Shown: piece after piece, positions 1 to 5,894 of the stretch
Position numbering within the stretch: the stretch's first letter is position 1
Layout: each line of letters starts with the position of its first letter
Origin: CAZLWF01 sp031972835
GTDB taxonomy: Bacteria; Patescibacteriota; Minisyncoccia; Phycocordibacterales; UBA9973
Length of the DNA: 5,974 bases
Assembly: GCA_031972835.1 (NCBI GenBank)
Contig: DALYDX010000026.1
Span: 1-5,974 of the forward strand
Reading direction: 5' to 3'
The notes under the pieces: generated by a model
What the model was told of the DNA's origin: nothing
Seen by the model: only the letters and a program-made list of their open reading frames with translations
The model's database searches: none
Translations under genes and position numbers: made by a program

Positions 1-1026
1 AGACTTTCAAGAAATGCAGGAGACCTTGGGTCTGTTGTTGATCTCATGGATGAAAATAAATTAATTGAGATTAGAACATACGGACAACATTTTAAAAACT
101 CTCCAAATGAAAAATTTCTTTTAATGATTTTATGTTCACAAGCAAAACTTGAGAATGATAATAAAAGTATAAATGTTAAACGAGGACTAAGGACAAGATG
201 TGAAATGGGATTACGCCCAGGTCCTGCTCTATTTGGCTACCTCAATGAAAAACATGCCGATAAAAAATGTCAGGTAATTATAGATCCTGAACGAGCACAC
301 TTAGTAAAACAGATGTTTGAAAAAGTAGCTTATGAAAAATGGAGTGGTAGAAAGATATTTCATTGGCTTAAGTTTGAGCTTAATATGAAAACTAGAAATG
401 GTAACAAGGGGCTAACTCTTGGAAACATCTACCTCCTGTTACAAAGTCCTTTTTATTACGGAGTATTCGAATATCCAAATAAGAGTGGTAATTTTTATAC
501 AGGAAGACACGAACCTATTATTACTAAAGAATTGTTTGATCAAGTACAAGCACAAATTAAAAGCCAAGTATTAAGAACGCAAGAACCTAAAGAATTTGCT
601 TTTACCAGAATGATGATTTGTGGTCTATGTGGTTCTGGTATATGTGCTGATGAGAAGTTTAAGAAGCTTAAAGACGGATCTGTTAATCGTCATATCTACT
701 ATGGATGTACGAAAGCCAAAGACAAAGATTGTAAATGTGGCTATATCAACGAGGTTGAACTTATAGAACAATTTGAAAAACTACTCAATCAGATAAGTAT
801 TAATGAGATAGGAATGAAAGATAAGATTAAGGAAGAGGTTCAGAGAATAAAGAAGTTTCAACAGTCGGTTCTTGGCATCAAACAAGAAATACAAGTAAAC
901 GATATTGATATTCGTAACTATGCTAAATTTATTTTGAAAGATGGTTCTATTGAAGAAAAGCGGGAGTTACTAACTTGTTTTAAAAGTAAAATAGTACTTA
1001 AAGAAAAATGTATATACCTTAACTAA
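1..1026 (+). CDS. Large serine recombinase (site-specific DNA recombinase), C-terminal part; 5' end outside window
   Basis: Frame 1 is open from the first base, and the residues before the first Met at position 46 (RLSRNAGDLGSVVDL) are the family's conserved RLSRN catalytic-domain segment. The gene is therefore cut by the left edge, and the Met at 46 is not its start. The catalytic serine is not visible. Numbering from base 1, the visible protein holds the end of the resolvase catalytic domain and its long helix (about 1-60), a recombinase DNA-binding domain (about 70-180), and a zinc ribbon with Cys207, Cys210, Cys236 and Cys244. A Lys/Glu-rich helical tail follows and ends in a segment of the kind usually found at the C-terminus of these proteins. 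Such enzymes integrate and excise mobile elements by double-strand cleavage with a 5'-phosphoserine intermediate. The gene ends in TAA and converges on the cupredoxin gene with an 8-bp overlap. Family assignment is firm; the target site is unknown. Confidence 0.93.
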   Translation, partial: RLSRNAGDLGSVVDLMDENKLIEIRTYGQHFKNSPNEKFLLMILCSQAKLENDNKSINVKRGLRTRCEMGLRPGPALFGYLNEKHADKKCQVIIDPERAHLVKQMFEKVAYEKWSGRKIFHWLKFELNMKTRNGNKGLTLGNIYLLLQSPFYYGVFEYPNKSGNFYTGRHEPIITKELFDQVQAQIKSQVLRTQEPKEFAFTRMMICGLCGSGICADEKFKKLKDGSVNRHIYYGCTKAKDKDCKCGYINEVELIEQFEKLLNQISINEIGMKDKIKEEVQRIKKFQQSVLGIKQEIQVNDIDIRNYAKFILKDGSIEEKRELLTCFKSKIVLKEKCIYLN

Positions 1027-1414
1027 AGTTAATAAGGAAGTTATACATTCCCATACCACAGACCCCTCTCAACGGAGTTCCTGCTACCGGTGTCCCAATA
1101 TCGATAATTTCTTCTCCTGTCTGAGAAAGAATTTTTTGATAGTTTAATGATTTAATAACCAAAGAAGCAGAGCAGTCGTAAGTACCATTGGTTTTTACTA
1201 TTAACTTTGTAGGGATACCTGCTTTTGCCATAGATACCCTGGGAGAATATCCTGCTTTGGCATCTATGGTTATGTACTGTACACCGTCTCTTATTTCGCC
1301 GTTTTGCACTCCTGTAGCACTTTCTGATCCACCTTTTGATGACCCACCAAAAACAACGATTCCTATACCTATAAGAAGTGCACTAATAATAATGATTGAG
1401 ACAGTTTTATTCAT
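1019..1414 (-). CDS. Membrane-anchored cupredoxin-like copper-binding protein
   Basis: The 131-residue product starts with one hydrophobic helix (about residues 5-23, signal peptide or anchor), then a Gly/Ser linker, then a roughly 90-residue beta-rich domain resembling the EfeO/cupredoxin_1 family. Candidate copper ligands are Cys81 in YDCSAS and Cys119, Met121 and Met123 in the C-terminal CGMGMY motif. Ordinary blue-copper proteins use His/Cys/His/Met, and the usual histidines are missing here. It probably binds copper on the outer face of the membrane. I chose the start at 1414 because it gives a standard signal sequence. The longer frame to 1489 would add 25 residues overlapping the upstream gene and would bury the signal segment. 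It lies 7 bp after the HMA-SafE gene and is the last gene of the operon. Related proteins often carry HMA, SafE and cupredoxin domains on one chain, which supports a joint role. Function is inferred from fold and context. Confidence 0.82.
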   Translation of the reverse strand: MNKTVSIIIISALLIGIGIVVFGGSSKGGSESATGVQNGEIRDGVQYITIDAKAGYSPRVSMAKAGIPTKLIVKTNGTYDCSASLVIKSLNYQKILSQTGEEIIDIGTPVAGTPLRGVCGMGMYNFLINFS

Positions 1415-1421
1415 ATGATAA

Positions 1422-2429
1422 TTATATATTAAACAAAGGGTTAATAATACCGACACCTGCAAGACCAGCGAGTAATGCGAAGATTCCAAGACCGATCACT
1501 ACGACACCTGCTGATTTAAAAAATAGTGGTGCATGTTTCCCGTGAGCAAGTGAAGCTCCACCAAATGATAAGAGCAAGAGAACGGGAAGAGTCCCAAGAG
1601 CAAATGCAAGCATAATCATCATTCCAGAGATAAATGATCCACTAGAGAGTGCAACTACTTGCATTGATTGAGTAAAACCACAAGGTAAGAAGAATGTACC
1701 AAAACCAATTATCAGAGGTGTAAAAGTTTTATGTTCAATTTTGCGAAAAAAGTTGAAGATTCCTGAAGGTAATGTAATTTTATTTTTTTCGAATACACCG
1801 ACTAAATTTAATCCGAGAAATAGCATAACAAGAGAAGCAATAATTCCTAAAATTGCAGTAAATGTAAAACTAATACCGATAGCATTCCCGATTAGTCCGA
1901 GTACTCCGCCGAGTAGTGCGAAGCTCCCGATTCTTCCAATATGGAAAAGTGCAAAAGTTTTTGTATCACTCACATTATCTTGTGATATTTTTGCTGAGAG
2001 TGATAACACAAGACCTCCTACGATTGCAAGACAACTCGAAACTGAAGCTACGATCCCGATAATAAAACTTGTAGCAGGTGTAGTTTTTCCACCAATGCCG
2101 AGATTCAAAATACCTGATTTTTGAAGAATGAAGAATAATATCAAGAACACAAGACCAATTGGTATTGCTTTCCAAATAATGTCATCAGATTGTTTTTCTT
2201 TGATTATTTTCTCAACAGAAAGAGTGTATCCGTGCGATTTAATTTTTTCAGTAAGTAATGACGCTATCTCCTCTGGGCTACTATTGCTATCAGTATCAAT
2301 ATGGACAATTTCATTTTTTAGATTTACATTAACACCTTTGACAATATCTTGATCAACAAGAATATCTTCAATTAGTATTTTGCATGACGCACAATGAGTT
2401 CCAGAAACATGTAGTATGTAATTTTTCAT
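1422..2429 (-). CDS. HMA domain plus SafE/DsbD-like membrane protein (TauE/SafE, DsbD_2 family)
   Basis: The 335-residue product begins with a heavy-metal-associated domain (about 1-70) with the motif GTHCASC (Cys13, Cys16); Thr replaces the usual Met before HC. A short charged linker and about seven transmembrane helices follow (about 88-330). Two membrane cysteines, Cys133 (SSCLAIVGG) and Cys250 (FLPCGFTQ), match the paired-cysteine pattern of DsbD/CcdA-type membrane proteins, which shuttle electrons across the membrane. The family name 'sulfite exporter' is historical. Next to CopA and with a metal-binding N-terminus, a role in copper transfer or in keeping thiol ligands reduced outside the cell is more likely than sulfite export. 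Its ATG follows the copA stop with one base between, so translation is probably coupled. Domain calls are firm; the substrate is not known. Confidence 0.87.
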   Translation of the reverse strand: MKNYILHVSGTHCASCKILIEDILVDQDIVKGVNVNLKNEIVHIDTDSNSSPEEIASLLTEKIKSHGYTLSVEKIIKEKQSDDIIWKAIPIGLVFLILFFILQKSGILNLGIGGKTTPATSFIIGIVASVSSCLAIVGGLVLSLSAKISQDNVSDTKTFALFHIGRIGSFALLGGVLGLIGNAIGISFTFTAILGIIASLVMLFLGLNLVGVFEKNKITLPSGIFNFFRKIEHKTFTPLIIGFGTFFLPCGFTQSMQVVALSSGSFISGMMIMLAFALGTLPVLLLLSFGGASLAHGKHAPLFFKSAGVVVIGLGIFALLAGLAGVGIINPLFNI

Positions 2430-2430
2430 A

Positions 2431-4701
2431 TTATAATTTCTTTGCCTTAATTCTTAATGAGTTCGATACTACAGAGACACTTGAGAATGCCATAGCGAGT
2501 CCTGCAAACGCTGGATTTAACAACCATCCAAATGCTGGGTAAAAGAGTCCTGCAGCAAGAGGAATGCCTACCACATTGAATATAAAAGCCCAGAAAAGAT
2601 TTTGCTTTATACCTCGCATTGTCATTTTTGATAACTTGATCGCTTGTGCAATCTTTGAAACGTCTCCTCCGAGGAGCGTGATACCTGCTGATTCTATTGC
2701 CACATCTGTACCTGTACCCATAGCAATACCGACATCGGCCTGTACAAGAGCAGGGGCATCATTAATACCATCGCCAACCATTGCAACAATCGCACCACCA
2801 TCTTGTAATTCTTTTATCTTTCCAGCTTTTTCTTGAGGTATTACTTCTGCAATAACAGCATCAATGCCCGCAAGTTTCGCTATATAGCTTGCTGCCAAAT
2901 AGTTATCTCCTGTGAGCATTATTACTTTAATATTTCTTGCATGAAGTTTTGCTACAGCTTCTTTTGACTCTTCTTTTAGAGTATCTGATAGTGCGATAAG
3001 ACCGATCTGTTTTTTACCAACTTCTATAATAACAACTGTCTTACCTTGTTCTTGTAGTTCTTTAATATTATCTGTAACAGTGCCACTTTTCGATGGCTTA
3101 TGGATTACTATGTGCTTATTACCAATCATTCCTTCTACTCCGACACCTTCGAGTGCTTGGAAATTTGTAACCGTTTCAAGAAGTATGTTTTGTTCGGTTG
3201 CCTTAACGACAACAGCATCTGCGAGAGGGTGTTCAGAAAGCTTTTCTACACTAGCACTTGCTCGTAGTATATCTGTTTCTGTCCATGCAGTATCAAGAGA
3301 AATAATATCGGTTACTTCAGGTTTTCCTTTTGTGATTGTTCCTGTCTTATCAAGAACGACAGTATCTACATGGCTAAGTTTTTCGAGGGTTTCAGCATTG
3401 CGAATGAGGATTCCGTGTTCTGCTCCTTTTCCTACCCCGACAATAATAGCTGTAGGTGTGGCGAGTCCTAATGCACATGGACATGCGATAACAAGAACTC
3501 CTACAAAAGAAAGAATTCCATAAGAAAGTGCTGTTGAGAAACCGAGAGCTGATGTACCTACGGTAAGCCAAAGGAGTAGAGTGAGTACCGCTATGCCAAG
3601 TACGATTGGCACAAACACGCTAGAAATTTTGTCAGCCATTGCTTGTATGGGAGCTTTTGATCCTTGAGCATCCTCAACCATCTTTATGATTTGAGCGAGC
3701 ACAGTGTCGGATCCAATTTTTGTAGCTTTGAATTTGAAATTTCCTTGCTTATTGATTGTTGCTCCAACAACAAAATCATCAGTTTTTTTATCAACAGGAA
3801 TTGGTTCACCAGTAATCATTGACTCATCAATAGATGAATATCCTTCCACAATAATTCCGTCTACAGGAATCTTTGATCCTGGTTTTACGATAATAATATC
3901 TCCAATCTGCACTTCACTGACTGGTACTTCTACTTCAGTACCATTACGCCATAGTAATGCAGTTTTTGCTTGGAGTCCGAGAAGTTTTTCTATCGCTTCA
4001 CCTGTACGAAGTTTTGATCGTGCTTCGAGGTATTTACCTAACATCACGAAACCAATTACTACGATAGTGACATCAAAGTAAGTGGTCTCAGGAAGTTTTA
4101 AAGCTACCCTCATTAAAGGGAATAACGTGATACAGATACTGTAAAGGTATGCAACAAATGTTCCAATACCAATGAGAGTATCCATATTAGCAACACGATA
4201 TTTAGCAAATTTTACTACTCCTTGTAAAAAGGGTTGTCCAATCCAAAACAATACAACACTAGCAAGTACCATAGAGATGGTGTTGAAAATGGACATCGGT
4301 AACGGAAGATTTGGAACTGAAGTAAATAATTTTGCTCCTATATCCCACATCATCAAAATAAAGACAAGAAGAGCAATCGGTAGTACAAACTGAGTTTTTG
4401 TCTTCATAACAAGAAGCTCTTTCATTTTTTCGTCTTTTGATTCGTTGATTCCAGTATGCATACTGTGGTCTTCCATAGGATGTGAACTCGTTTCATCAAT
4501 AAATGTGTACCCTAATTTTTCAACCTCATTATTCATTTGATGGATAGAAACAACAGCATCATCAAAAGACACATTTGCTTTTTCCGTCGCAAAATTAACG
4601 CTAACAGCATCTACACCTCCAAGTTTAGAAACCTTGTTGGTGATAATAGTTGCACAACTTGCACAATGCATCCCTTTAATTTTTAGTGTTTTATTTGTCA
4701 T
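2431..4701 (-). CDS. copA: Copper-translocating P1B-type ATPase
   Basis: This 756-residue pump exports Cu(I) from the cytoplasm using ATP. Domains in order: one N-terminal HMA domain with GMHCASC (Cys13, Cys16); a His/Met-rich linker (about 74-82); membrane helices from about residue 104; actuator domain with TGE at 297-299; the ion-binding CPC motif at 407-409; the phosphorylated Asp451 in DKTGT; the P1B-specific HP pair at 491-492; TGDN at 597-600; and GDGINDAP at 643-650. The last helices carry FN at 708-709 and MAFSS near 738-742, matching the YN and MxxSS copper-site signatures apart from Tyr-to-Phe. Length and motif order are complete, so the enzyme should be functional. The start at 4701 begins exactly at the HMA domain and lies 14 bp after the DUF305 stop; no Shine-Dalgarno sequence is visible. 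CPC with MxxSS indicates Cu(I), with Ag(I) as a possible second substrate. Confidence 0.97.
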   Translation of the reverse strand: MTNKTLKIKGMHCASCATIITNKVSKLGGVDAVSVNFATEKANVSFDDAVVSIHQMNNEVEKLGYTFIDETSSHPMEDHSMHTGINESKDEKMKELLVMKTKTQFVLPIALLVFILMMWDIGAKLFTSVPNLPLPMSIFNTISMVLASVVLFWIGQPFLQGVVKFAKYRVANMDTLIGIGTFVAYLYSICITLFPLMRVALKLPETTYFDVTIVVIGFVMLGKYLEARSKLRTGEAIEKLLGLQAKTALLWRNGTEVEVPVSEVQIGDIIIVKPGSKIPVDGIIVEGYSSIDESMITGEPIPVDKKTDDFVVGATINKQGNFKFKATKIGSDTVLAQIIKMVEDAQGSKAPIQAMADKISSVFVPIVLGIAVLTLLLWLTVGTSALGFSTALSYGILSFVGVLVIACPCALGLATPTAIIVGVGKGAEHGILIRNAETLEKLSHVDTVVLDKTGTITKGKPEVTDIISLDTAWTETDILRASASVEKLSEHPLADAVVVKATEQNILLETVTNFQALEGVGVEGMIGNKHIVIHKPSKSGTVTDNIKELQEQGKTVVIIEVGKKQIGLIALSDTLKEESKEAVAKLHARNIKVIMLTGDNYLAASYIAKLAGIDAVIAEVIPQEKAGKIKELQDGGAIVAMVGDGINDAPALVQADVGIAMGTGTDVAIESAGITLLGGDVSKIAQAIKLSKMTMRGIKQNLFWAFIFNVVGIPLAAGLFYPAFGWLLNPAFAGLAMAFSSVSVVSNSLRIKAKKL

Positions 4702-4715
4702 ATAGGGATTTGATA

Positions 4716-5279
4716 TTAAATGTTATACCATTGTGTTCTCCAATCTTTGAAGAGTTTTAATGTTGTTGTAAGGAATGTATCAACCGCATCCGCATTATTT
4801 AAAATTTCAGTTCTACTTGATTTTGTCTTTATTTCTTTTGTCATGAGCAATCCTGCTTCATGGTGTGCGATAAGTGCATTAAGAAAGCGAAGATCAAATT
4901 TCTCATCATACGTTCCAAGATTAGAAACGATTGGGTCCTTTACTTGTTTTGTATCTCCATACCAGTCTTTTTTCCATGTGTATAGCTCATCAATTGCTTT
5001 TGGTTCATCGCGAAGAATCATTGCAGAGAGATCTTTCATCTCTTGTCGCTGTGTCTGTGTACCTGCTTGTGTAGCCAAGAGCATAGCTCCTCTGTGATGA
5101 GCAATCATTGCATTAATATAACGAAGGTCGAGTGTTCGATCTGGACGACCAAAATCCATAGTTGTTTTGTCGTACATACTCATTTTATAGTCAGCAGTAC
5201 TGGCATACCCAGCAACCCACCCCAAAACACTTGTTACTACCATAAGAGAAATTGCTAATGTTGTTGAAATTTTAGACAT
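4716..5279 (-). CDS. DUF305-family exported protein, likely extracytoplasmic copper binding
   Basis: The 187-residue product has an N-terminal hydrophobic helix (about 7-26), a signal peptide or anchor, so the rest should lie outside the cytoplasmic membrane. The mature part contains two copies of a DUF305 core: DLRYINAMIAHHRGA from residue 51 (His61, His62) and DLRFLNALIAHHEAG from residue 129 (His139, His140). Methionines are frequent in the first half (33, 35, 41, 58, 66, 81, 87). DUF305 proteins are ferritin-like helical bundles. At least one member, cyanobacterial CopM, is a copper-binding resistance protein. Here the gene lies between csoR and copA, which supports a copper-trapping role. 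It starts 38 bp after the csoR stop, with no clear Shine-Dalgarno sequence, and ends 14 bp before copA. The family call is strong; the metal function is an inference from relatives and context. Confidence 0.88.
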   Translation of the reverse strand: MSKISTTLAISLMVVTSVLGWVAGYASTADYKMSMYDKTTMDFGRPDRTLDLRYINAMIAHHRGAMLLATQAGTQTQRQEMKDLSAMILRDEPKAIDELYTWKKDWYGDTKQVKDPIVSNLGTYDEKFDLRFLNALIAHHEAGLLMTKEIKTKSSRTEILNNADAVDTFLTTTLKLFKDWRTQWYNI

Positions 5280-5310
5280 AATTTTTTATATAAATTTAAT
5301 AATAAAACAC

Positions 5311-5340
5311 TAAAAATCTACTGCATGTTGTAGATTTTTA
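5311..5340 (-). terminator. Hairpin at the csoR stop codon, weak terminator or attenuator
   Basis: Perfect 11-bp inverted repeat: TAAAAATCTAC at 5311-5321 and GTAGATTTTTA at 5330-5340, with an 8-base loop. It overlaps the last csoR codons and the TAG stop (5320-5318). On the minus strand the 3' arm ends in five T. The position fits a partial terminator that lowers read-through into the DUF305-copA genes, or an mRNA-stabilising 3' end for csoR. The stem has few GC pairs, so full termination is doubtful. I found no convincing separate promoter in the 38 bp that follow. Confidence 0.5.
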
Positions 5341-5605
5341 ACAATTCTTTGATTGAGCCTTCCTTGTCGGTCTTTAACCTTTCAGCAAGGCAAGACTCTA
5401 AGTGACCCTTTAGTAATTCTTTTCGTGCGCTATGCAAAAGACCTACGACACTATCGATCTGCTGAATAATTTCAGGGCAGTATCGTCCATCGTCGACCAT
5501 CTCAGGAATCTTAGCTACACTTCCTATTGCCATATTAATAACTTTGCGAGCTTTTGTATTCGGCTCACCGTGCTTGTGAACATGATTGTGTGTTTGTTTG
5601 ACCAT
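5318..5605 (-). CDS. csoR: Copper-sensing transcriptional repressor, CsoR/DUF156 family
   Basis: The 95-residue all-helical product matches the CsoR family in length and pattern. The Cu(I) ligands are visible as Cys43 (in RYC), His68 and Cys72 (in GHLESC), with the 25 and 4 residue spacing of known CsoR proteins. This Cys-His-Cys set points to copper rather than nickel (RcnR) or formaldehyde (FrmR). An unusual N-terminal tail carries alternating histidines (His6, His8, His10, His12). The frame is open back to an ATG at 5656, but I chose the ATG at 5605. The CsoR core begins after it, and the promoter at 5615-5643 would place the transcript start near 5608, leaving the longer start untranscribed. 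It is the first gene of the copper operon and very likely represses itself through the palindrome covering its start codon. Confidence 0.92.
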   Translation of the reverse strand: MVKQTHNHVHKHGEPNTKARKVINMAIGSVAKIPEMVDDGRYCPEIIQQIDSVVGLLHSARKELLKGHLESCLAERLKTDKEGSIKELLKIYNMQ

Positions 5606-5631
5606 ATACCCTATAGTATAGGGTATATGGT
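5601..5631. promoter_or_regulatory. Palindromic CsoR operator
   Basis: A perfect inverted repeat of two 15-bp arms around one central base (G at 5616). The arms contain TATACCC and GGGTATA, the half-site type found in CsoR operators. It covers the -10 box, the predicted transcription start and the csoR start codon (5605-5603). Distance between the CCC and GGG blocks is 9 bp, wider than in several known CsoR sites. I infer autorepression by CsoR, relieved by Cu(I); binding is not shown by sequence alone. Confidence 0.8.
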
Positions 5632-5643
5632 TTTGGAAGTCAA
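5615..5643 (-). promoter_or_regulatory. Promoter of csoR and the copper operon
   Basis: On the minus strand, TTGACT (5643-5638) and TATACT (5620-5615) are separated by exactly 17 bp, each one base from the consensus. Predicted transcription start is near 5608, about 3 bases before the csoR ATG at 5605, so the mRNA would be leaderless or nearly so. The -10 box is inside the palindromic operator, so a bound repressor would block RNA polymerase directly. Confidence 0.8.
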
Positions 5644-5645
5644 CA

Positions 5646-5681
5646 ACAAAAAACACCTTCTTTGCGGAAAGTGTTTTTTGT
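5646..5681 (-). terminator. Rho-independent-type terminator, possibly bidirectional, after tRNA-Gln
   Basis: Perfect 11-bp inverted repeat: ACAAAAAACAC at 5646-5656 pairs with GTGTTTTTTGT at 5671-5681, with three or four more inner pairs after one mismatch. Read on the minus strand it ends in a run of six T after the stem, and the same holds on the plus strand, so it could act both ways. It lies downstream of tRNA-Gln and only 2 bp upstream of the csoR -35 box, so it would shield the copper promoter from read-through. The stem is AT-rich, which lowers certainty. Confidence 0.65.
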
Positions 5682-5773
5682 CTGGATTAGCCTGCGGCGT
5701 CTTCAATAACTGTATAGATCTTTAGCTAATTAGAAAGCTTATTTCATAAGCATCTCGTGCTAGCTCAAGTTTG
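5682..5773. other. Intergenic stretch between tRNA-Gln and terminator, no gene seen
   Basis: This is tRNA trailer sequence without a credible reading frame. The only structure I see is a 6-bp hairpin with a 3-base loop (GCTTAT at 5737-5742, ATAAGC at 5746-5751), which is too small to assign. If the region to the left is an insertion, its boundary may fall here, but no repeat marks it. Confidence 0.5.
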
Positions 5774-5844
5774 CTGCCCGACAAGGACTCGAACCTCAAT
5801 ACCATGGACCAAAACCATGTGTCCTACCATTAGACGATCGGGCA
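5774..5844 (-). tRNA. tRNA-Gln (anticodon UUG)
   Basis: The 71 bases on the minus strand fold into a complete cloverleaf. The acceptor stem pairs TGCCCGA with TCGGGCA. The D arm is GTCT/GGAC with a 7-base loop, the anticodon stem CATGG/CCATG encloses TTTTGGT, the variable loop has 4 bases, and the T arm carries the loop TTCGAGT. Two wobble pairs lie at the base of the T stem. The anticodon is TTG (plus-strand positions 5810-5812), which reads CAA and by wobble CAG. The discriminator base is G, typical for glutamine. The 3' CCA is not encoded (CAA follows), so it must be added after transcription. Confidence 0.95.
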
Positions 5845-5865
5845 ATATTGCGTAAACGCTTGCAA

Positions 5866-5894
5866 TTTATAACATAATTTTACTAGGATTTCAA
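5866..5894 (-). promoter_or_regulatory. Promoter of tRNA-Gln
   Basis: On the minus strand, TTGAAA (5894-5889) and TATAAA (5871-5866) are separated by exactly 17 bp; each differs from the sigma70-type consensus at one base. Predicted transcription start is near 5859, about 15 bases before the mature tRNA 5' end. The -35 box lies in the last codons of the dnaX-like gene, just before its stop. This suggests the tRNA can be transcribed independently of that gene. Confidence 0.65.

Noticed and set aside
1415..1489. 25-residue upstream extension of the cupredoxin-like protein
   Set aside because: It overlaps the HMA-SafE coding end in another frame and moves the signal sequence away from the N-terminus.
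3080..4081. Long plus-strand open frames opposite copA
   Set aside because: They mirror the strongly conserved copA frame, show Ser/Pro/Thr-rich composition typical of antisense frames, and have no family motif.
5606..5656. 17-residue upstream extension of CsoR starting at 5656
   Set aside because: The extension is encoded by the promoter and operator themselves and lies upstream of the predicted transcript start; it also falls outside the normal family length.
5432..5725. Plus-strand open frame of 97 codons opposite csoR
   Set aside because: It is antisense to csoR, crosses the operator and terminator hairpin, and shows no recognisable domain.
5737..5751. Small hairpin GCTTAT-TTC-ATAAGC after tRNA-Gln
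   Set aside because: Only 6 bp, AT-rich and without a T run; expected by chance in such sequence.
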